From: Streptomyces sp. NBC_01497
Lineage (GTDB): Bacteria > Actinomycetota > Actinomycetes > Streptomycetales > Streptomycetaceae
NCBI RefSeq assembly: GCF_036250695.1
Contig: NZ_CP109427.1
Coordinates: 248,001-312,000 of the forward strand
DNA: 64,000 nt
Direction of reading: 5' to 3'
The notes under the pieces were generated by a model. That model did no database searches, was not told the DNA's origin, and saw only the letters and a list, made by a program, of their open reading frames with translations. This document shows, piece after piece, positions 52,325 through 60,799 of the stretch (the stretch's first letter is position 1; every line of letters starts with the position of its first letter). The position numbers were made by a program, and so were the translations under genes.

Positions 52325-53170
52325 ATGCATCGGGATGTTTCCGGGATCGACGCCATCGGGCGTACCGCGTTCGCTGTCGCCGCCCTGCGCGCGGCCGAAC
52401 ACCGCTCCCCCGACGGTCTGTTCACCGACCCCTATGCCGCACACTTCCTCCGCGCCGCGGGGATGGGTCCGCAGTGGGAAGCGGGTGCGGACTTCGCGGC
52501 GGTGATGCGGACGCAGGCCGTGGTGCGCACCCGGTTCTTCGACGAAGGCCTCCTCGCCGCAGCGGACCAGGGGTGTCGACAGGTGGTCCTGGTGGCGTCG
52601 GGGATGGACAGCCGCCCCTGGCGCCTCACCTGGCCGGCGGACACCGAGGTGTTCGAGATCGACCAGGACCCGGTGCTCCGGTTCAAGAACGCCGTGATGG
52701 ACGAGCATGCGGGCCCCACCGTGGTCGCCCGGCACCCGGTCGCGGTGGATCTGCGCGAGGACTGGGCCGCTGCCCTGCACGCGCGGGGCTTCGACGAAAA
52801 CAGTCCGACGGCCTGGCTGGTCGAGGGCTTGCTGTACTCCCTTGACGCGCCGGCCGCCGACCGTCTCCTGTCGACGTTGACCCGGATCAGCGCGCCGGGC
52901 AGCACCCTCGCCTTCGACCACTTCGAGATCGGACCGACCCTGCGCGCCGCCACGGATCGGATCGACCCAGGCCTCACCGGGCTGTGGCAATCCGGTCCGG
53001 CCGATCCCGCCGCATGGCTCAAAAGCCACGACTGGCTGGCCGACGTACACGAACTGGCCCACATCGCGGCCGAGTTCGATCGGACGGTGCACCCCGCCTA
53101 TGTCCCGGGCCCCGCCGCCGAGGGTCACTCCTGGCTGGTCACTGCCGTCCGCCCCAACCCCGCCGCCTGA
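52325..53170 (+). CDS. Class I SAM-dependent methyltransferase (TIGR00027 / leucine carboxyl methyltransferase type)
   Basis: A 281-residue methyltransferase starting at the ATG at 52325 with GAGG upstream (a GTG three codons earlier is less likely). Family marks: 'AFAVAALRAAEHRSPDGLFT', 'FDEGLLAAADQGCRQVVLVA', 'SGMDSRPWRLTWPADTEVFE' for SAM binding, 'AWLVEGLLYSLD' for the active region. Members methylate carboxyl or hydroxyl groups of polyketides and other metabolites in actinomycetes. The substrate cannot be predicted. It is not in a biosynthetic cluster here. Confidence 0.9.
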   Translation: MHRDVSGIDAIGRTAFAVAALRAAEHRSPDGLFTDPYAAHFLRAAGMGPQWEAGADFAAVMRTQAVVRTRFFDEGLLAAADQGCRQVVLVASGMDSRPWRLTWPADTEVFEIDQDPVLRFKNAVMDEHAGPTVVARHPVAVDLREDWAAALHARGFDENSPTAWLVEGLLYSLDAPAADRLLSTLTRISAPGSTLAFDHFEIGPTLRAATDRIDPGLTGLWQSGPADPAAWLKSHDWLADVHELAHIAAEFDRTVHPAYVPGPAAEGHSWLVTAVRPNPAA

Positions 53171-53202
53171 ACTGTCCTCGACCGACCTCAAAACCTCCGG
53201 AC

Positions 53203-53412
53203 GTGTCGGCATCGCCCTTGACACTGCTTGCCGACGGGTTCGAGGCCCCGGCGACTCCGCGGTTCGGGAACCTACGGACACTCTGGTACCGACCGGCCGA
53301 ACCGACCGACGTCGTCGAGGTCACCGTGTTCCTGGCGCGATACGACGGACGTGCGCGTGTACAGGCCGTTGCGGGGACAAACAGGTGCCGCAGCAGCCTG
53401 CCGGCACGCTGA
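53203..53412 (+). CDS. Small hypothetical protein
   Basis: From the GTG at 53203 a 69-residue frame with balanced composition: 'LTLLADGFEAPATPRFGNLR', 'TLWYRPAEPTDVVEVTVFLA'. It starts 32 bases after the methyltransferase stop and could be co-transcribed. No family recognised and no clear ribosome site; it may be a fragment of a larger lost gene. Confidence 0.3.
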   Translation: MSASPLTLLADGFEAPATPRFGNLRTLWYRPAEPTDVVEVTVFLARYDGRARVQAVAGTNRCRSSLPAR

Positions 53413-53853
53413 AGGTGGCCACCAAACACGCCCATGCCCGTACTGCCCCTCGAAGTGGACACGTCCCGGTCGCCTCGGACCGCAGGATCCCGGTCGGCCA
53501 GGGGACGCGCACACGGATCGAGCGGTCTCCCTCGATCCGGCCGACCGCGGGAGACCGCACCGCCGCACTCATCCCCAGTCCCGCCCCCACAGCACCGAGC
53601 CAGCCGGCCCCGTGCACCCAAGCGCTCTCTGGAGTGGAGGAACCCCAGCAAGAGCAAGCACGCCAGCATTTTTCCGTACTTCAGCTACCCACACCCGGTG
53701 AGGCCCGCGAATTCACGGGCACTGAAAGTTCTTCAGCGCGGATCGACGGGTCCCGCGGCGTGCGTCAGGCTGATGCATCGGTGGGTTCGGGTGGAATACG
53801 AGGATGCTGAGCGTTTCGCGGGCTTGGGAGGTGACGTCGGGAGATGACCTCGG
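53413..53853. other. Intergenic stretch, nothing recognised
   Basis: About 440 bases between converging genes. Only shadow-like frames. Confidence 0.4.
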
Positions 53854-54405
53854 CTAGGACGGGCGACCGCCGAACTGCCAGCTGTGCACCTCAATTCCGG
53901 CGTATCGGTCCGGGGTCAGGATGACGCGTGCCGTGTCCGGGTCAGGGGCTCGGATCAGCGCAGCGGTGCCCAGCCAGGTAGCGCCCCTGTCGGACAACAG
54001 GGGTCCATAGGCGATCAGCTCGTTCCGGTAGGGCGGCACCGCGAGGTCGGCGGCCTGTCCAGTGCCGAGGCCGATCACCAGATACCGGTTGCCTCCGGTC
54101 CGGCCGTCGGGGAAGTCCCACATGGTGCGGCCCAGCGTGTTGCGCCACCGTCGTAGCAGCACATCCCGGTAAACACCGGCCTGGTAGTTCGGCTCGTCGA
54201 AGGCGAATGTGCGGGCAGCAGCAGGATCGGGCAGGTCGACGATGTGCACGCTTCCCGTGGGTGTGAGGCCGTCATCGGCGAGAGTCGGGCCCCGGGCGAT
54301 CATCTCCTCCGCGTACTGATCCATGTATGACCAATGCGCGTCCCCCAACTCGGCGCGTAGTGGCAGGGAGGCGGGCCGGTCGCGGTGGTAGCAGAAAAAC
54401 TCCAT
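53854..54405 (-). CDS. Tandem YciI-like domain protein
   Basis: A 183-residue protein starting MEFFCYHRDRPASLPLRAEL. The first half is a standard YciI domain ('FFCYHRDRP', 'HWSYMDQYAEEMIARGPTLA', 'GSVHIVDLPDPAAARTFAFD'). The second half repeats the pattern ('RYLVIGLGTGQAADLAVPPY', 'RNELIAYGPLLSDRGATWLG', 'AALIRAPDPDTARVILTPDR'). YciI proteins are small ferredoxin-like dimers with a His-Asp pair, and some act in chlorinated-compound or ester chemistry. A single chain with two copies would form the dimer internally. The start six codons upstream (MQRSLG) is possible. Confidence 0.75.
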   Translation of the reverse strand: MEFFCYHRDRPASLPLRAELGDAHWSYMDQYAEEMIARGPTLADDGLTPTGSVHIVDLPDPAAARTFAFDEPNYQAGVYRDVLLRRWRNTLGRTMWDFPDGRTGGNRYLVIGLGTGQAADLAVPPYRNELIAYGPLLSDRGATWLGTAALIRAPDPDTARVILTPDRYAGIEVHSWQFGGRPS

Positions 54406-54447
54406 GCCTAAAGATCTCTGCAAGGAGGTAACCAGGTCGAGCGGGTT

Positions 54448-54780
54448 TCACTGCGAAGGCTGCTCGGCGGCCTGATCCAACAGAACTCGTGCGGAGTCCG
54501 CGTAGCCCATTGCGGTCTTCTCGTCGAGTCCGAACACGTCCGCGAGATGGAGCGGGTCGGGGCCTTTGGCCATGGCTTCTTCGAGCTGCCGGTTGACGCG
54601 GAGTCCCTCCAGGGTTGCGTCCCGCCCTCGCATCGCAGCACTGATCCCGTGGTTGCCGACCCGGCAGGTGGTGTTGGCGGTCTGGTTGTTGATCAGTAGG
54701 TGGTTCGCGGTGTTCGGCCACCGGTTTCGCCGGCGAGCCAGTCCAGCAGCAGCTTCAGGCTGGGGGCGACTGCGGCCCGC
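54448..54780 (-). pseudogene. Decayed site-specific integrase gene, C-terminal part
   Basis: One minus-strand frame reads 'RRNRWPNTANHLLINNQTAN', 'RVGNHGISAAMRGRDATLEG', 'LRVNRQLEEAMAKGPDPLHL' and 'ADVFGLDEKTAMGYADSARV' before a stop. This is the C-terminal region of a class of Streptomyces integrase-like proteins ('RRRxWPNTANPHLLINQxTA…PLHLAxVFGLxxKTAIRYAxNAR'). The catalytic domain is missing upstream, where only 'LKLLLDWLA' in another frame is left. Family assignment is from memory. Confidence 0.6.
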
Positions 54781-55026
54781 AGACCGGCGGTGAAGCCGGA
54801 ACGTTCACCGCGAGCAGTGAACACCCTGCCGAGCACCGCGACCGTCGCCGCCCGTGCCCCGTCGGCGGATCACCTTGCGGCGACCGCTTGGAGAATCGGG
54901 AAAATCGGATAGGTCCCACCCGACACGGCTCGACGCGCGTTGATGTGTACGGCCGTCTGCCCGGCACTCTCCCCAGCGGGACGCGACCCCGCGCGTTCGG
55001 CCGCGACTCAGCAGCAGGAAATGACG

Positions 55027-56547
55027 CTACTTATCCTTTTTATCGTCTTTAGGCGGCGCCCCTTTGCCCTCTCCCTTTCCTGGGGCGGAGGAAGGGGGCG
55101 CGAGCGATGAGGGTGGCGCCGACAATGAAGGGGTGTCGGTCGGGGGCGCGGAGGGGTCAGGCGAGGTCGAAGGGAGTGACGTCGGCCTGTCGGGTGAGGG
55201 GGGTGAGGGCTTCGCATGCGTGCCGCGTCCGACGGGTGGGTGGGGTTTCGCCACAGACGAGCCGGATACGGCCACCCCCTCTGACGTGGGCCTCTCCCGT
55301 GGAGTGCCTGCGGGGGCGGATCGGAGCGCCGCGGGAGGGGCAGCGGTTGTGGTGGGGGCCGGGGCCTGGGCCGTGTGTGCGGGCGGCTCCGCCGAGGGCG
55401 CGGGTGCTCCCGGCCCGTAGGCCGTGGCGGAGAGCCCGAGGATCGCCGTTCCCACCAGCGCCGCACCACCCAGGAGAAGCGGCCTGAGCCGATGGGCTCC
55501 ATGGGCGGGCTGCTCCTCCTGGGCCGCCTCGCGGAGAACAGCTTCTTCAGGTGCGGGAGGCCTCGGCACGCCGAGCATGGACGACGCGGTGACGCTCTCC
55601 ACCGCTGCCAGCGCGAGGGGGTCGGCGAGGAATGCAGCAGCCTCCCTCGCCGTGGGGCGCTCATCGGGGCTTTTGGACAGCAGACGCATGATGAATACGT
55701 CCAAGGCCGTGGGAACACCGGCGCCCCGGTGCCGGTGCGGAGGGTCGGGAGCGACGTCGACATGCTGGTAGATCACCGCTGCCGCGTTGTCGGCCTGAAA
55801 AGGCGGCCTGCCGACAAGGAGTTCATACAGGACGCAACCTAGCGCGTACATGTCAGACTGTGGATCCACGGTTCGGCCGAGAGCCCGTTCAGGCGAGAGA
55901 TAGGCACACGTTCCCAGGACCTCACCGGCCCCCGTAAGGCCTGCGGTTGTCTCGTCGGCAAAGCGTGCGATGCCGAAGTCCGCGATCTTGATCGTGCCGT
56001 CCGCCCCCCGCAGTAGGTTCGCGGGCTTCACATCTCGATGTATCACCCCACGGGCGTGAGCCACGGCCAGCCCTTCGGCCACCTGACGGCCCGCTTCAGC
56101 TGTTTCCCCAGGTGAGAACGGCCCGTCGGCTACGAGCTCCTCGGCAAGATTGCGGCCGTCGAGAAATTCGGTGACCAGGTACGGGCGCCCTCGTTCCACC
56201 CCGGTGTCGTAAACGGCCACCACATGCGGGCTGCTCAACTGGGCCGAGGTTCTGGCCTCCAGGATGAACCGGTGCGTCGCCGCCCCCTCGGGCTGCCAAC
56301 GCAGGAGGAACTTCAGCGCGACCCGCCGCCCCAACGACTCGTCGACCCCCTCCCACACCTCACCCATCCCACCGTGGCCGACGCGGGCAACCAAGCGGTA
56401 GCGGCCCGCCACCAACTCCGGCGAGAGGCTTGAGGATTCGCGCTGGAGGGATTCGCCGCCCCGCCAAGAAGGCGTCGACCTCGCAACGTGCTGTCGCGAG
56501 GGCTGCGAGAGCCCGTGCTCCGGCAAGCGCCGGGAGAGGTCCACCAT
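55027..56547 (-). CDS. Membrane-anchored Ser/Thr protein kinase (PknB type)
   Basis: A 506-residue kinase. Catalytic domain about 50-310: G-loop 'GHGGMGEVW' (57-65), Lys79 in 'VALKFLL', 'HRDVKPANLL' (HRD 170-172), 'DFGIARF' (DFG 190-192), 'GTCAYLSPERALG'. A single membrane helix lies at about 357-378 ('PLLLGGAALVGTAILGLSAT'). The extracytoplasmic part is a Pro/Ser/Thr/Lys-rich low-complexity tail of about 125 residues with no PASTA or other binding domain. The first 45 residues are poorly supported; a GTG giving a start close to 'VAGRYRLVARVG' is an alternative. Last residues are a Lys/Asp-rich tail. Confidence 0.9.
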   Translation of the reverse strand: MVDLSRRLPEHGLSQPSRQHVARSTPSWRGGESLQRESSSLSPELVAGRYRLVARVGHGGMGEVWEGVDESLGRRVALKFLLRWQPEGAATHRFILEARTSAQLSSPHVVAVYDTGVERGRPYLVTEFLDGRNLAEELVADGPFSPGETAEAGRQVAEGLAVAHARGVIHRDVKPANLLRGADGTIKIADFGIARFADETTAGLTGAGEVLGTCAYLSPERALGRTVDPQSDMYALGCVLYELLVGRPPFQADNAAAVIYQHVDVAPDPPHRHRGAGVPTALDVFIMRLLSKSPDERPTAREAAAFLADPLALAAVESVTASSMLGVPRPPAPEEAVLREAAQEEQPAHGAHRLRPLLLGGAALVGTAILGLSATAYGPGAPAPSAEPPAHTAQAPAPTTTAAPPAALRSAPAGTPRERPTSEGVAVSGSSVAKPHPPVGRGTHAKPSPPSPDRPTSLPSTSPDPSAPPTDTPSLSAPPSSLAPPSSAPGKGEGKGAPPKDDKKDK

Positions 56548-57025
56548 GAGCTCCGAGTGCCCGCCTCATGTGAGGTCATTCGCTTTCCTTGCGCACACCT
56601 GAGGCGAATCCTCGTCGAGTGCGACGAGGTCCGGCTGCCAACGCAAGCGGGCGTCAGACCAATCCGCCCAGCGACAGCCCGACCACCCCTTCACTTCGTG
56701 CCCTTGCGACACGTGAGTGCGGCGAGAGCAGGTCCATGTGCGCGTCGTAGTACGAGTGCGCTGGGTCGCGGATCCGGCATGCCGGTCGCGTGCAGGGGCC
56801 CGGCCAGCCACGCGATGCTCGACATCTTCCACACCCGCCCAGGCCGTAGCGAGGGGGACCCGCTTCGATGATCCGGTGCCACATAAGGGCGAGCGTGGGG
56901 ACGAGGCACGCAGCGGCGTTCCTGCGTACTCCGTCGATAGGAAAAGCGTTCGACAGGCGGGGTTGGTCAGTCCGTTCGGGGGCAACCGGGGTACTACCGA
57001 CGTTCGGCGCTTGGAGGTTCACCGT
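56548..57025. other. Divergent promoter region of kinase and sigma factor genes
   Basis: About 480 bases with no accepted gene, although minus-strand frames are open. It contains the -10-like element listed at 56989. Confidence 0.4.
56989..56994 (+). promoter_or_regulatory. GGGTAC, SigB-type -10 element
   Basis: SigB-family promoters in Streptomyces have a -10 of GGGTAC or GGGTAT. GGGTAC lies 32 bases upstream of the sigma factor ATG, the expected distance for an autoregulated promoter. No clear -35 (GNNT at 14-16 bases upstream) accompanies it, so this is tentative. Confidence 0.35.
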
Positions 57026-57904
57026 ATGTCTGCTGGCCCCGTATTCACCAGTTCCCCCGCCATATCTGCCCCGGCACCGGCGGAACAGCGGGTGAGTGAA
57101 TTGCCGTGGGTCGATGATCCGCAGGCGGTGGCACCCAAGGACGCACGGGCGTTGTCGAAGGTGTTCTTCGACCGGTTGCAGAGCGTGGAGGAGGGGACGC
57201 GTGAGTACGCGTACACGCGCAACACCCTCGTCGAGATGAACATGTCCCTGGTCCACTTCGCGGCGCGTCGCTTCCACCGCAGGGACCAGATGGAGGACGT
57301 GATCCAGGTCGGCATGATCGGCCTGATCAAGGCCATCGACCGCTTCGACCTCTCCCGCGAGAACGAGTTCGCCACCTTCGCGATCCCCTACATCGTCGGG
57401 GAGATCAAGCGGTTCTTCCGTGACACCAGCTGGGACGTCCATGTCCCCCGCCGTCTGCAGGAACTGCGCGTCGAACTGGCCAAGGCCCGCGACGCCCTCC
57501 ACGCACGTCTGGACCGGGACCCGACCGTCGCCGAACTGGCTGCTTACCTGAACCGGCCCGAGAGGGAGATCCTCGACGGGATCATCGCCGCGAACGGATA
57601 CAGCACCGACTCCCTCGACATGTCCGTCGACGCCGGGGACGGCGGGCGCGGGACGGGCTCGACCCTCAATGACTTCACTGGTTCCGTCGACCCCGGCATG
57701 GAGCTTGTGGAAGACCTCACCTCGCTCGCACCGCTCGTCGCCGACCTGAGCGAGCGCGACCGGCGGATCCTGCAGATGCGCTTCGGCCAGGAGATGACCC
57801 AGTCGGAGATCGGCGAGGCGCTCGGTGTCTCGCAGATGCACGTCTCGCGGCTCCTTGCTCGCGCGGTCAGTACGCTACGCGCCGGCCTGCTCACCGAAAA
57901 CTGA
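57026..57904 (+). CDS. SigB/SigF-family RNA polymerase sigma factor
   Basis: A 292-residue group 3 sigma factor of the Streptomyces SigB-like type. Region 2 ('NMSLVHFAARRFHRRDQMED', 'VIQVGMIGLIKAIDRFDLSR', 'NEFATFAIPYIVGEIKRFFR') is strongly conserved, then region 3 ('VPRRLQELRVELAKARDALH') and region 4 ('LSERDRRILQMRFGQEMTQS', 'IGEALGVSQMHVSRLLARAV'). The ATG at 57026 has GGAGG upstream. Such factors drive osmotic, oxidative or developmental regulons and are controlled by an RsbW-like kinase. No anti-sigma gene is adjacent, so control is from elsewhere, possibly by the fusion protein at 12547. Confidence 0.95.
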   Translation: MSAGPVFTSSPAISAPAPAEQRVSELPWVDDPQAVAPKDARALSKVFFDRLQSVEEGTREYAYTRNTLVEMNMSLVHFAARRFHRRDQMEDVIQVGMIGLIKAIDRFDLSRENEFATFAIPYIVGEIKRFFRDTSWDVHVPRRLQELRVELAKARDALHARLDRDPTVAELAAYLNRPEREILDGIIAANGYSTDSLDMSVDAGDGGRGTGSTLNDFTGSVDPGMELVEDLTSLAPLVADLSERDRRILQMRFGQEMTQSEIGEALGVSQMHVSRLLARAVSTLRAGLLTEN

Positions 57905-58286
57905 CCCACACCGCGACGGGGCAATTCCCTTCGCCTCAAGGTTTGTTCACAGCGGAGGCCGCACGCCGGCCTCCGCTTCTGTGTGCGCCGCAAGCGGAGA
58001 ACCCTACAGGCAACGAAACACGCGCGCTCGTACGGAGAGAGGCTGAGCCGGAAAATACGTTCTGCTCCGTCGGGAAGATATCTGACGCCCTTTCCGGCAC
58101 AGCCCGCATGCACCGGAGCGGCCCCCGCATTGGGGAGCGGTTCCCTATCGCTGTTACCAGGACCCTCCCGACTCTTCTCCACCACCCGGCACGGAAATTC
58201 TCACCCCCATGGTGAGGGGTGGCACGCGGCGAGGGCGGCCACCGAGGAGATCCGGGGCCGCCCTCACCATGTGCGCGTGCATGCTT
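57905..58286. other. Intergenic stretch after the sigma factor gene
   Basis: About 380 bases with no gene. The first part contains 'GGAGGCCGCACGCCGGCCTCC' at about 57953, a GGAGGCC…GGCCTCC stem that could terminate the sigma factor transcript. Confidence 0.45.
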
Positions 58287-58460
58287 CTACCAGCGGTACC
58301 AGCGGCTTCGCTTGCCGCCACTGTGTGCGGCCGGGCGGATCAGGAAGCCCAGAGCCCACACGACGAGAACGATGATCGCGATCCACCACAACAGGTGGAG
58401 TGCGAAACCCGCGCCGAAGAGAATGAGCGCGAGAAGAAGAACGAGCAGAATGGGAACCAT
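58287..58460 (-). CDS. Small hydrophobic membrane protein
   Basis: A 57-residue protein starting MVPILLVLLLALILFGAGFA, with two membrane helices (3-22 and 26-43, the second 'WWIAIIVLVVWALGFLI') and a basic, tryptophan-containing tail ('HSGGKRSRWYRW'). GGAGG lies nine bases upstream of the ATG. Proteins of this size and pattern are widespread in Streptomyces and are often found in stress regulons; their role is unknown. It is divergent from the PRC-barrel gene. Confidence 0.85.
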   Translation of the reverse strand: MVPILLVLLLALILFGAGFALHLLWWIAIIVLVVWALGFLIRPAAHSGGKRSRWYRW

Positions 58461-58595
58461 GATTATTACCTCCGAAAAGGCGTGTTCCCCTGTTGGACTG
58501 CGCCATGTGCGCCGAACCCCGATCTCGTTTATCCGATGCGCACGGGTCCGGTCCGAGCATCCCCGTCACGTTCTTGGGCAGACGGACATCATTCG

Positions 58596-58610
58596 CGCGT
58601 GCCACACGCG
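58596..58610. promoter_or_regulatory. Inverted repeat CGCGTG-N3-CACGCG upstream of the PRC-barrel gene
   Basis: CGCGTG at 58596-58601 and CACGCG at 58605-58610. It lies 17 bases upstream of the PRC-barrel ATG and 136 bases upstream of the divergent small protein. It may be an operator or a leader hairpin. Confidence 0.35.
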
Positions 58611-58627
58611 TAGGGTGAGGAGACGTC

Positions 58628-59284
58628 ATGAGCGAGACGGTGCGTTACACGATCGGAGCCGGGGTACGGTGCGCGGACGGGCAGTGCGGAAGCCTCAAAC
58701 GCGTCGTGATCGACCCGCTCGCGCGCATCGTCACGCATCTGGTTGTCGATCCGGGCAAGGGGGACGACAAGCTCGTGCCCGTCTCTCTTCTCGCCCCGGG
58801 CACCGAGGACATGGTCCTGCACTGCGGGGAGCGGGAGTTCGAAGCGCTTGAGAGTGCCGAGGAGGAGCGATTCCTTTCCGGTGATGACACCTTCGGCTAC
58901 GACGCCCGGCAGACCATGGTGTGGCCCTACTTCGGCCCGGCTGTCGCGATCGCCGGCCTCAGTCCCTCTCCTCTCCGATTGGGGGCGGGGACGCGCACGA
59001 CGACACAGGAGCGGATCCCCGCCGGCGAAGTGCAGATCCGCCGTGGCGAACATGTGGCGTCCCAGGACGGGGAGGCCGGACGAGTACACGGCCTGGTGAT
59101 CGATGACGTGGACCACACGGTCACCCACGTACTGCTCAGCGAAGGTCATCTCTGGGGCAAGAAGACCATCGCCGTGCCCGTCGCCGACATCGACCGGACC
59201 GGCACGAGCATCCACGTCAACTACACGAAGGACGAGCTCAAGGGATTCCCCGAAATCGACCTCACCCCGACCACGCCGGCCTGA
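58628..59284 (+). CDS. PRC-barrel-like domain protein
   Basis: A 218-residue soluble protein with two PRC-barrel-like halves. The first has 'YTIGAGVRCADGQCGSLKRV' and 'IVTHLVVDPGKGDDKLVPVS' (about 7-55); the second has 'RGEHVASQDGEAGRVHGLVI' and 'HTVTHVLLSEGHLWGKKTIA' with 'VPVADIDRTG' (about 138-200). PRC-barrels mediate protein contact in RNA processing and photosystem assembly. In actinomycetes such proteins often accompany stress genes. No enzymatic motif is seen. GAGGAG precedes the ATG. Confidence 0.85.
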   Translation: MSETVRYTIGAGVRCADGQCGSLKRVVIDPLARIVTHLVVDPGKGDDKLVPVSLLAPGTEDMVLHCGEREFEALESAEEERFLSGDDTFGYDARQTMVWPYFGPAVAIAGLSPSPLRLGAGTRTTTQERIPAGEVQIRRGEHVASQDGEAGRVHGLVIDDVDHTVTHVLLSEGHLWGKKTIAVPVADIDRTGTSIHVNYTKDELKGFPEIDLTPTTPA

Positions 59285-59524
59285 CCTCCGCAGGATCCGC
59301 CGGGATGAAACGGACCGTCAGGCGATCGGGTCCCGCCGGCCTCGCTCCGGCGGGCGTTCCCGCTGGTGTCGCCCGGGCCCGGGGCATGGCGACACGGGCG
59401 AACCCCTTCTCGGGACCCCGCCCGGTCGACCGATGACGACCCATTCGGCGTCTGACGCCTGGCTGGCCGCCACATACACGCACCCCGCACAGCCTTCGAC
59501 AGGTTCGGCAACGGGTGGTCGTAG

Positions 59525-59698
59525 TCATGAGCGACTCTGCGATTTCTGCGCAACCCATGCAGAACCCAGAATAAACACGATCCCCATTACTGCGGGAATG
59601 GCCGCCGCAGGCGCATGTCCCATGAATATAGCCGAGACGCCGAGAGAAATGAGGACAGCTCCTGCAATCGCGGAAATGACAAGAAGGACCTTAATCAT
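59525..59698 (-). CDS. Small two-helix membrane protein
   Basis: A 57-residue protein starting MIKVLLVISAIAGAVLISLG. Helices are at about 3-27 ('VLLVISAIAGAVLISLGVSA') and 33-50 ('AAIPAVMGIVFILGSAWVA'), with a short polar tail 'QKSQSRS'. The ATG is preceded by AGGAG. Its codons use more A and T at third positions than other genes in this window (for example ATT, TCT, GCT), which suggests either an unusual origin or low expression. Unknown function. Confidence 0.75.
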   Translation of the reverse strand: MIKVLLVISAIAGAVLISLGVSAIFMGHAPAAAIPAVMGIVFILGSAWVAQKSQSRS

Positions 59699-59753
59699 CT
59701 TTCTCCTCTTCAGGGTCGGGCGCCGCGGACGCTCGCCCCAAATATCACGCCTA

Positions 59754-60210
59754 CTATGCTGCTTCGGTCCTGGCTGCCGATGCGGCGCTCAGCCCCGTGC
59801 CCAGTACCGTGCCACCAGCGATACCGGCTCCCATGCTCGCCCCCAATGTGGGCGCAGCACCGGCAACTGCGCCCGCGCCGTCGGGGGGGTGGTCGCAGGG
59901 CGGGCACTGCCGGTGGGTCCGTAGTCCCAGCGGTCCTGCGGGGTCCCGGTGTTGTCGACGAGGACGGACGGGGCGCCCTGGTTGTCGGTGACGTAGTAGT
60001 ACGGGTTCCCGCCGTTTGTCATGCCGATGAGGGTTCCCGCGGGATCGCGGACGATTCCTGTGCTCTGCCCGTCGGTTGTCGTGCTGGAAATGCCCACCGG
60101 GCCCTGGTCGATGCGGGTCGAGTCGGCGGTGAGGCGGTTGGAGCTGTCGGTGCCGGCGTAGGTGTAGTGACTGGTGGTGTTGTTCGCCGTGAGGGCGGCC
60201 GACTCCCGCA
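59754..60210 (-). pseudogene. Fragment of an RHS/YD-repeat protein gene, frameshifted
   Basis: The minus-strand frame reads 'TYAGTDSSNRLTADSTRIDQ', 'IVRDPAGTLIGMTNGGNPYY', 'YVTDNQGAPSVLVDNTGTPQ' and 'DRWDYGPTGSA', the core of an RHS repeat protein just before its variable toxin end. At a run of seven G (plus strand 59882-59888) the frame shifts, and the hydrophobic continuation 'GAVAGAAPTLGASMGAGIAG' and 'GTVLGTGLSAAS' lies in another frame to a stop at 59754. The N-terminal thousand residues expected upstream are missing. Confidence 0.75.
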
Positions 60211-60234
60211 CTGCTGCTGGCCCTGGTCTCGAAC

Positions 60235-60721
60235 TCGTCGAGCCCAATTCCGCGCATCCCGAAATCGTCCGCGCGCTCGTGCTCATCGAGGCCGGCCCCG
60301 GGGGCAATCCGAACGGTCCCGCAAAGATCCGCCGATGGCTCGACTCATGCCTGCACCGTTTCCCTCGCGCGAAGGTGCGGCCGCCTTCCTGGGTGGCGGA
60401 GCACGTGGCGCGGGCTGGGCCGCCGGGCTGGGGCAACACGATGACGGATGGTGGCGTCGCCACGACCGGGACCTGATGGTTCGCTTGCTCGCGGGAAATG
60501 CCCAGCGGTCGTTCCGGCACGAGTGGAGGCAGGTCGCCTGCCCCACCTTGGTCATTTTGGCCCGATCCAGCTTCATCCCCCCGCGGGAAGCCGAGGAGAT
60601 GCTCCGGCAGCGACCCACCACGGTGGCCCTGAGCGTCCCCGGCACCGGACACGACTTGCACCTGGAACACCCTGACGCCCTGCACACCGCGCTCTCCGAC
60701 GTCCTGGAGCGACGTGCGTGA
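60235..60721 (+). pseudogene. α/β-hydrolase remnant, 5'-truncated and frameshifted
   Basis: One plus frame has 'HPEIVRALVLIEAGPGG' and 'KIRRWLDSCLHRFPRA'; after a frameshift near 60360 another has 'PFPSREGAAAFLGGGARGAG', 'WWRRHDRDLMVRLLAGNAQR', 'CPTLVILARSSFIPP' and 'VPGTGHDLHLEHPDALHTAL'. This is the second half of an α/β-hydrolase with the final catalytic His ('GTGHDLHLE'). The part with the nucleophile Ser is missing where the sequence joins the RHS fragment. Confidence 0.72.
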
Positions 60722-60799
60722 GAGCTCCTGCGCGCTGACTGCGTCGAAGTCGGACCTCAAGCAGAGGGCTGACACGACGAAGCTCCCCGAGGCGAGGAG

